A stretch of DNA of 10,378 bases, from NCBI GenBank assembly GCA_900313475.1, contig OMRJ01000212.1, positions 1-10,378 on the forward strand, in the 5' to 3' direction. The notes beneath the pieces were generated by a model that was given only the letters and a program-made list of their open reading frames with translations, was not told the origin of the DNA and searched no databases. Below are positions 6,294-10,378 of this stretch, piece by piece. Both the position numbers and the translations under genes were made by a program. Each line of letters opens with the position of its first letter. Within the stretch, counting starts at the first letter, position 1. The stretch comes from an uncultured Eubacteriales bacterium (GTDB lineage: Bacteria; Bacillota; Clostridia; Oscillospirales; Acutalibacteraceae).

Positions 6294-7097
6294 ATGAAAT
6301 ATAAATTCGGTTTTATAGGCTGCGGAAATATGGGCGGAGCGCTCTGCACCGCAGTGGCAAAAAAAGAATCCGACGCAGCTATCTGTGTCTGCGACGGAGT
6401 AAAAGAAAAAACGGATGCCCTTTGCGCACGTTTCTCAAATCTAACGGCGGTTTCTCTGACGGAGCTTATTGCCGAGTCGGAATATGTTTTTCTCGGCGTT
6501 AAACCGCAGTCGTTGCCGGGATTGTTTGACAGTATAAAAAAGGATCTTGCAAACAGACGTGACATTGTTTTTATAACAATGGCAGCGGGGAAGTCCATCG
6601 CGGACATCGAAGCGCTTTGCGGATTTGAGCCTGCGATTATCAGAATTATGCCGAACACCCCCGTGTCTGTCGGCAAAGGCGTGATTCTTTTTGACCGCAA
6701 CGCTAAAGTCGGAGAAAAAGAGCTTGCCGATTTCAGGAACGCACTTTCGGACGCAGGTGTGCTTTGCCCGATCCCCGAAGCGAAGATCGACGCGGCAGGC
6801 GCCGTTTCGGGCTGCGGTCCCGCTTTTGTCTACATGTTTATAGAAGCGCTTGCCGACGGCGCCGTCCTTTGCGGTATTCCGCGCAGCGACGCGCTGCTTT
6901 ATGCAGCGGCAACTATAGAAGGCGCGGCAAGGCTTGCAATAGAGAGCGGAGAACATCCCGAAAAATTGAAGGACAATGTCTGCAGCCCCGGCGGCACTAC
7001 GATCGCAGGGGTAAAAGCGCTTGAGGATGCAGGTTTCAGGGCAGCTGCGATAAATGCGGTCGAAGCCGCATATGAAAAAACGCTTAAGCTTAAATAA
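6294..7097 (+). CDS. proC: Pyrroline-5-carboxylate reductase
   Basis: A 267-residue enzyme that reduces pyrroline-5-carboxylate to L-proline with NAD(P)H, the last step of the pathway begun by the two genes before it. The N-terminal Rossmann fold opens with FGFIGCGNMGGAL (5-17), where GCGNMG binds the dinucleotide. GVKPQ (68-72) and RIMPNTPVSVGKG (117-129) follow. The C-terminal all-helical dimerisation domain has the substrate-binding AVSGCGPAFVYMFIEALADG (170-189) and the signature DNVCSPGGTTIAGV (227-240). Length and motif order are standard. The start at 6294 is chosen because it gives the best spacing to AGGTGA; 6291 or GTG 6285 would add one or three residues. It ends the proBAC unit, 15 bases before a bidirectional terminator. 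Confidence 0.96.
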   Translation: MKYKFGFIGCGNMGGALCTAVAKKESDAAICVCDGVKEKTDALCARFSNLTAVSLTELIAESEYVFLGVKPQSLPGLFDSIKKDLANRRDIVFITMAAGKSIADIEALCGFEPAIIRIMPNTPVSVGKGVILFDRNAKVGEKELADFRNALSDAGVLCPIPEAKIDAAGAVSGCGPAFVYMFIEALADGAVLCGIPRSDALLYAAATIEGAARLAIESGEHPEKLKDNVCSPGGTTIAGVKALEDAGFRAAAINAVEAAYEKTLKLK

Positions 7098-7112
7098 GTT
7101 CAACCGATCGAA

Positions 7113-7152
7113 AAAAAGCATCGAAAGAATTTTCATTCTGACGATGCTTTTT
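7113..7152. terminator. Bidirectional terminator between proC and the lysozyme gene
   Basis: AAAAAGCATCG (7113-7123) pairs perfectly with CGATGCTTTTT (7142-7152). An inner stem AGAAT/ATTCT (7126-7130 with 7135-7139) closes a TTTC loop; the two stems are separated by an AA/GA mismatch. On the plus strand the stem ends in T residues and serves proC. On the minus strand the A run at 7111-7117 becomes a T tract and serves the convergent lysozyme gene, whose stop is 3 bases away. Confidence 0.88.
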
Positions 7153-7154
7153 AA

Positions 7155-9095
7155 TTATGCATTTTTTATGAATTTATCGTAAAGCGCTACCGGGTCATCA
7201 AGGTCGACCGCTATTCTCAAAATATACCGTGCGTCGGTGACGGTTACATCACCGCTCATGTCAATATCGGCTGCGACGGCTTGCAGGGGTGTCATAGTGT
7301 CAAGCCCTACGGCGCTTCTCAATGCGTTTCGCGCGTCCGAAACGGCAACGGACTCCTTGCTCTCCGTGTCACCGTAAACCGTCGTAAACACTATGTTTTG
7401 CGAGCAGGTTTTGCACCATACCTGAACGGAAACGGTTCCGTCGTATTCATTCGGACGGATAGGATTATATTTGCCGTCAAAGTTGTGATATGTTTTTGGC
7501 GCGTATTCCGTGCGGACCGTTTTGCCGCATGTTGAACATGAAAACGTTTTTTCACCGTCAGAGGCGCACGTTGCGGTGGTCGCTGTGTTATTTGTGTTGT
7601 GTGAGATCGGAGAAGTAATCCTTGTTGCGGAAATTTTTCCGCATGAAACGCATGTGTCCGTTTCAACCCCCGATTTTGTGCATGACGGTAAAATTTCGGT
7701 CTTTTTCACCGAGGTATGAGCGCATGTATCTTTATAATAATATGATACCGTCATAACTGTCTTGCAGTTTTTGCAGTATGTAAGCTTTACGCCGCCGCTT
7801 GTTTCGCATGCTTCGGCATATGTTATGCCGTATACCGATTTTTCACTTGCGGAGTGCAGATAACTCTTCTGACTTGACGATAATCTGTCGCCTGCTTTTA
7901 TGTCCGTGTCAACAAGCGATACGAACTGTGTCGACCTGCTGTGGGACGAAAAAGACGGCTGAATAACTTCCGTCACAAGAGTTTTGCCGCAGCCGCTGTC
8001 GGTGCAGACTTTAACGCGTTCTCCCGCTTCGCTGCAGGTCGCCTGCTTCTTTACCCGCCAGTCCGATGCGGTATGATCGCCGTATGTTTCTTTATCTTCG
8101 CCGCCGGGCTTTGAGGGATTTTCGTTTTGTCCTTCCGAAATAATTTTGGGAAAGTTCATATAGCAGCGGCTTATATCAAGTCTGTACGGATAGCCGTCAA
8201 GCTCGCCTTTGTCGGTGTATTGCCACATGTGATATGTGCCGTCGTATCCGCAGGAGGTGTCCCAATGTGCAATCCACACGGCGCGTCCGCTGAAAACGGA
8301 CGGGCTTAAAACCGTGCGTGTGTAGTCAAGGCTGCAATAGATTCCGGGATAATACCCCGCGGCTTTGACGGTGCTGCAAAAAGTGTTTACGACCGAATCG
8401 CAATCAACGCCGGGTTGACGGTGCTGTCGGTCATCAAGGTAATCTTCAATATCAATGAACACAGGCATTAAAAGCCTGCAGTTGTTTGCCTTTAAAGTGT
8501 CAACTACAAAATTTGCTTCTTCGCGTGCCTCGTCTGCATTGAGCGCATAGCTGAAAAAATATACGCCTACAAAAAGCCCTGCGGCGACGGCACCGTTGTA
8601 ATGTGTCATAAAGCTGTCGTCACTGTAAATTGTTCGCGGCTCCAAAACACCTCGTCCGCCGATTCGGATTATTACACCCTTGACACCTGAGGCTTTCAGT
8701 GCGTTCCAGTCAAAATACTCGGGTCTTTGAAATTTCGAGATGTCGATAACAGTCCAGTCAACCTTCATTTCACTCGGAATTTCCGGGTTAACGGGTCGAT
8801 CGTCTATTTTGTCGCAGTAATCAATACAGACCCATGCGTCTCTGCCTTTGTATGTTATTTTGCCCCAGTTTCTGCCGCCGGCAAAGACTGTTTCGGTGAC
8901 GCAGATTCTCGTATTGCCCGAAATGCTGCCGATTGATGCGTAATCGGTGCTTGGGTCGCTTCGTACATTAAGCGTTGTGTTCGCCTTTACCTTGTAATTG
9001 TATGTAACGGTGTCCGCCGAAGCCGGAACAGCGATCCCGATGAGCATTATTGCGGAGAGCAGAAGGCATAAAAGGCGTTTTAAAGATCTTTGCAT
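7155..9095 (-). CDS. Secreted GH25 lysozyme with SH3b domain, Cys-rich repeats and C-terminal dockerin-like module
   Basis: A 646-residue exported muramidase; positions below count from the ATG at 9104, so subtract 3. Residues 5-30 form a signal peptide (basic start, Leu-rich core, cleavage after ASA). Residues 36-97 are a bacterial SH3 domain (NVRSDPSTDYASIG). Residues 115-320 are GH25, which cuts the MurNAc-GlcNAc bond of peptidoglycan: VIDISKFQ with Asp121, FIDIED with Asp218 and the acid Glu220, GIYCSLDY, WIAHWD and RLDISRCY. A Gly/Pro/Glu-rich linker follows. Residues 344-580 hold degenerate repeats with paired Cys (CTDSGCG, CKNC, CVSCG, CSTCG, CKTC). Residues 585-636 resemble a type I dockerin: the second loop DIDMSGDVTVTD (613-624) has good calcium ligands, while the first lacks several. 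I start it at 9095 because AAGGA (9105-9109) touches the ATG at 9104 but is 9 bases from this one. Likely a surface or complex-bound wall hydrolase. Confidence 0.9.
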   Translation of the reverse strand: MQRSLKRLLCLLLSAIMLIGIAVPASADTVTYNYKVKANTTLNVRSDPSTDYASIGSISGNTRICVTETVFAGGRNWGKITYKGRDAWVCIDYCDKIDDRPVNPEIPSEMKVDWTVIDISKFQRPEYFDWNALKASGVKGVIIRIGGRGVLEPRTIYSDDSFMTHYNGAVAAGLFVGVYFFSYALNADEAREEANFVVDTLKANNCRLLMPVFIDIEDYLDDRQHRQPGVDCDSVVNTFCSTVKAAGYYPGIYCSLDYTRTVLSPSVFSGRAVWIAHWDTSCGYDGTYHMWQYTDKGELDGYPYRLDISRCYMNFPKIISEGQNENPSKPGGEDKETYGDHTASDWRVKKQATCSEAGERVKVCTDSGCGKTLVTEVIQPSFSSHSRSTQFVSLVDTDIKAGDRLSSSQKSYLHSASEKSVYGITYAEACETSGGVKLTYCKNCKTVMTVSYYYKDTCAHTSVKKTEILPSCTKSGVETDTCVSCGKISATRITSPISHNTNNTATTATCASDGEKTFSCSTCGKTVRTEYAPKTYHNFDGKYNPIRPNEYDGTVSVQVWCKTCSQNIVFTTVYGDTESKESVAVSDARNALRSAVGLDTMTPLQAVAADIDMSGDVTVTDARYILRIAVDLDDPVALYDKFIKNA

Positions 9096-9104
9096 TTTAT
9101 TCAT

Positions 9105-9109
9105 TCCTT
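9105..9109 (-). promoter_or_regulatory. Ribosome binding site that decides the lysozyme start
   Basis: On the minus strand AAGGA is followed immediately, with no spacer, by one ATG (9104) and after 9 bases by a second in-frame ATG (9095). Only the second has workable spacing, so the protein probably begins MQRSLKRLL. Confidence 0.7.
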
Positions 9110-9135
9110 AGCGCGATTTGTTATGGTATGCTTTC

Positions 9136-9164
9136 AGTATATCAAATTCGCGCGGTTTTGTAAA
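9136..9164 (-). promoter_or_regulatory. Sigma-A-type promoter for the lysozyme gene, with extended -10
   Basis: Read on the minus strand, TTTACA (9159-9164) and TATACT (9136-9141) are 17 bases apart, and a TG one base before the -10 makes it an extended -10 promoter. The predicted start is near 9129, giving a leader of about 34 bases. It lies in the short gap after ispG, so the lysozyme gene can be transcribed independently; no terminator blocks readthrough from ispG. Confidence 0.75.
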
Positions 9165-9178
9165 GTACCGACAAAATT

Positions 9179-10222
9179 TTACAGCAGTTCTATTTCTTTC
9201 ATGAGGGTATCGAAAAGCTCGGCTTCGGGAACCTTGCGTACAATCTGCCCTTTCTTAAACAGCAGTCCTTCACCGTTGCCGCCCGCAATTCCGATATCTG
9301 CTTCTTTTGCCTCTCCCGGACCGTTTACGATACATCCCATTACGGCGACGGTGATGTTTTTGTCACAGCCGCGCAAAGCGTTTTCAACCTTTTCTGCAAG
9401 TCCGATAAGGTCGATCTTAGTTCTTCCGCACGTAGGACATGCGACAAGATTTGCGCCGTGAGCGCGAACACCGACAGCCTTCAGAATGTCATATCCCGCA
9501 TATACCTCGTTTACCGGAGGTGCCGTAAGCGAGACGCGGAGAGTGTCTCCGATTCCGTCAACAAGCAGGCTTCCGAGCCCTGCGGCGGACTTTATCAGCC
9601 CCATTCGCAGTGTTCCGGCTTCCGTAACACCTATGTGCAGAGGATAGTCGCACTGCTGCGACATAAGCCTGTATGCAGCGACGGTTTTTCGGACATCGGA
9701 GGATTTAAGGGAGATTACTATATCGTCAAAATCAAATTTTCGAAGCAGTCCGACGTGATACATTGCGCTTTCGACAAGTGCTTCGGGTGTCGGTGAACCG
9801 TGTTTTTCAAGAATGTGCTTTTCGACCGAACCTGAATTTACGCCTATTCTTATAGGTACGCCTTTGAGACGGCATGCATCTGCGACAGCTTTTACTTTTT
9901 CGTCGCTTCCGATGTTGCCGGGGTTAATTCGTATTTTATCGGCGCCGGCAGCAAGTGCTTCAAGTGCCATTTTGTAATCAAAATGGATGTCGGCAACGAT
10001 AGGCATCGTACAGTTTTCTTTTAAAGACGCTATGGTTTTTACAGCAGTCATATCCGGAACCGTAGCACGAATTATTTCACAGCCGGCGTTTTCAAGCTCC
10101 TTCGCCTGTTTAACTGCCGCCTTACTGTCGCCCGACGGAGTGTTGAGCATGCTCTGAACACGGATCGGTTCGCCGCCGCCAATCAAAAACCTGCCTATTC
10201 TTACTTTTTTTCTGCTGCCCAT
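9179..10222 (-). CDS. ispG: 4-hydroxy-3-methylbut-2-en-1-yl diphosphate synthase
   Basis: A 347-residue IspG (GcpE) of the MEP isoprenoid pathway. It reductively opens 2-C-methyl-D-erythritol 2,4-cyclodiphosphate to HMBPP using a [4Fe-4S] cluster. The N-terminal TIM barrel shows the start GSRKKVRIG (2-10), PIRVQSML (19-26), PIVADIHFDYKMAL (74-87) and DKIRINPGNIG (95-105). The C-terminal iron-sulfur domain carries ACPTCGR (261-267) and MGCIVNGPGEA (295-305). Cys262, Cys265, Cys297 and Glu304 are the expected cluster ligands, offset by exactly 8 from Cys270, Cys273, Cys305 and Glu312 of E. coli. Length is typical of the short bacterial form. GAGGAA (10231-10236, inside the rseP end) is 8 bases before the ATG. 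The gene begins 4 bases after rseP, a common Firmicutes arrangement, usually with dxr further upstream. Confidence 0.97.
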   Translation of the reverse strand: MGSRKKVRIGRFLIGGGEPIRVQSMLNTPSGDSKAAVKQAKELENAGCEIIRATVPDMTAVKTIASLKENCTMPIVADIHFDYKMALEALAAGADKIRINPGNIGSDEKVKAVADACRLKGVPIRIGVNSGSVEKHILEKHGSPTPEALVESAMYHVGLLRKFDFDDIVISLKSSDVRKTVAAYRLMSQQCDYPLHIGVTEAGTLRMGLIKSAAGLGSLLVDGIGDTLRVSLTAPPVNEVYAGYDILKAVGVRAHGANLVACPTCGRTKIDLIGLAEKVENALRGCDKNITVAVMGCIVNGPGEAKEADIGIAGGNGEGLLFKKGQIVRKVPEAELFDTLMKEIELL

Positions 10223-10226
10223 TTTT

Positions 10227-10378
10227 TTACTTCCTCACGAGATTTACGATGTCGTTGAATGATATCAGTACCATAAGTCCGAGCAGCAGAATAAGCCCTG
10301 CGGCGTGGACAACGGCTTCAAATTTCTTCGGCACCGGTTTGCGGAAAATGCCTTCTATAACTATAAAAAACAGTCTGC
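10227..10378 (-). CDS. rseP: RseP-like site-2 zinc metalloprotease, C-terminal fragment cut by the window edge
   Basis: The last 50 codons of a minus-strand gene that enters from beyond 10378. The translation contains GIFRKPVPKKFEAVVHAAG, then a hydrophobic stretch rich in Leu, Ile and Val that would form the last membrane helix, and the ending FNDIVNLVRK before TAA at 10227-10229. A charged RKP segment, a VH-x-x-G element, a final transmembrane helix and a terminal NDI are typical of RseP/YluC site-2 proteases, which cleave membrane-bound anti-sigma factors and remnant signal peptides. The catalytic HExxH and the PDZ domain lie outside the window. The 4-base gap to ispG and the known dxr-rseP-ispG order support the call. 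Confidence 0.85.
   Translation of the reverse strand, partial: RLFFIVIEGIFRKPVPKKFEAVVHAAGLILLLGLMVLISFNDIVNLVRK

Overview
The window reads as chromosomal DNA of an endospore-forming, Gram-positive Clostridia-type bacterium, probably of the Oscillospiraceae/Ruminococcaceae kind found in gut or anaerobic communities. Three things support this: a complete cotJABC spore-coat operon, a secreted muramidase that ends in a dockerin-like module, and an rseP-ispG pair of the non-mevalonate isoprenoid pathway. Spacing is tight, Shine-Dalgarno sites are strong and factor-independent terminators are clear. This placement is an inference from gene content; no rRNA or other phylogenetic marker is present.

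Layout. (1) Positions 16-2583, plus strand: a two-gene unit with an MtnA/eIF2B-family sugar-phosphate isomerase and a leaderless GH20 beta-N-acetylhexosaminidase, closed by a strong terminator. (2) 2666-3784, plus strand: cotJA-cotJB-cotJC with overlapping stop and start codons, followed by a long hairpin. (3) 3720-4256: about 540 bases without a credible protein gene. It holds several inverted repeats, a strong terminator at 4047-4084 and then a sigma-A-type promoter at 4162-4190. (4) 4257-7097, plus strand: proB-proA-proC, the whole glutamate-to-proline pathway. (5) 7113-7152: a hairpin that can terminate transcription from both sides. (6) 7155-9095, minus strand: a secreted SH3b-GH25 lysozyme with Cys-rich repeats and a dockerin-like C-terminus, with its own promoter. 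(7) 9179-10378, minus strand: ispG, preceded by the 3' end of rseP.

How the genes relate. ProB, ProA and ProC are consecutive enzymes of one pathway. CotJA, CotJB and CotJC form one spore-coat module, with CotJC keeping all manganese-catalase ligands. RseP and IspG are a conserved neighbour pair in Firmicutes. The isomerase and GH20 genes are co-directional with an 18-base gap and are probably co-transcribed, but the metabolic link between them is unclear.

Most of the window is ordinary housekeeping and sporulation content, and I do not see a clear undescribed system. The best leads are the RNA-like gene-free region before proB, the architecture of the lysozyme, and the isomerase with its altered phosphate-binding motif beside an apparently cytoplasmic hexosaminidase.
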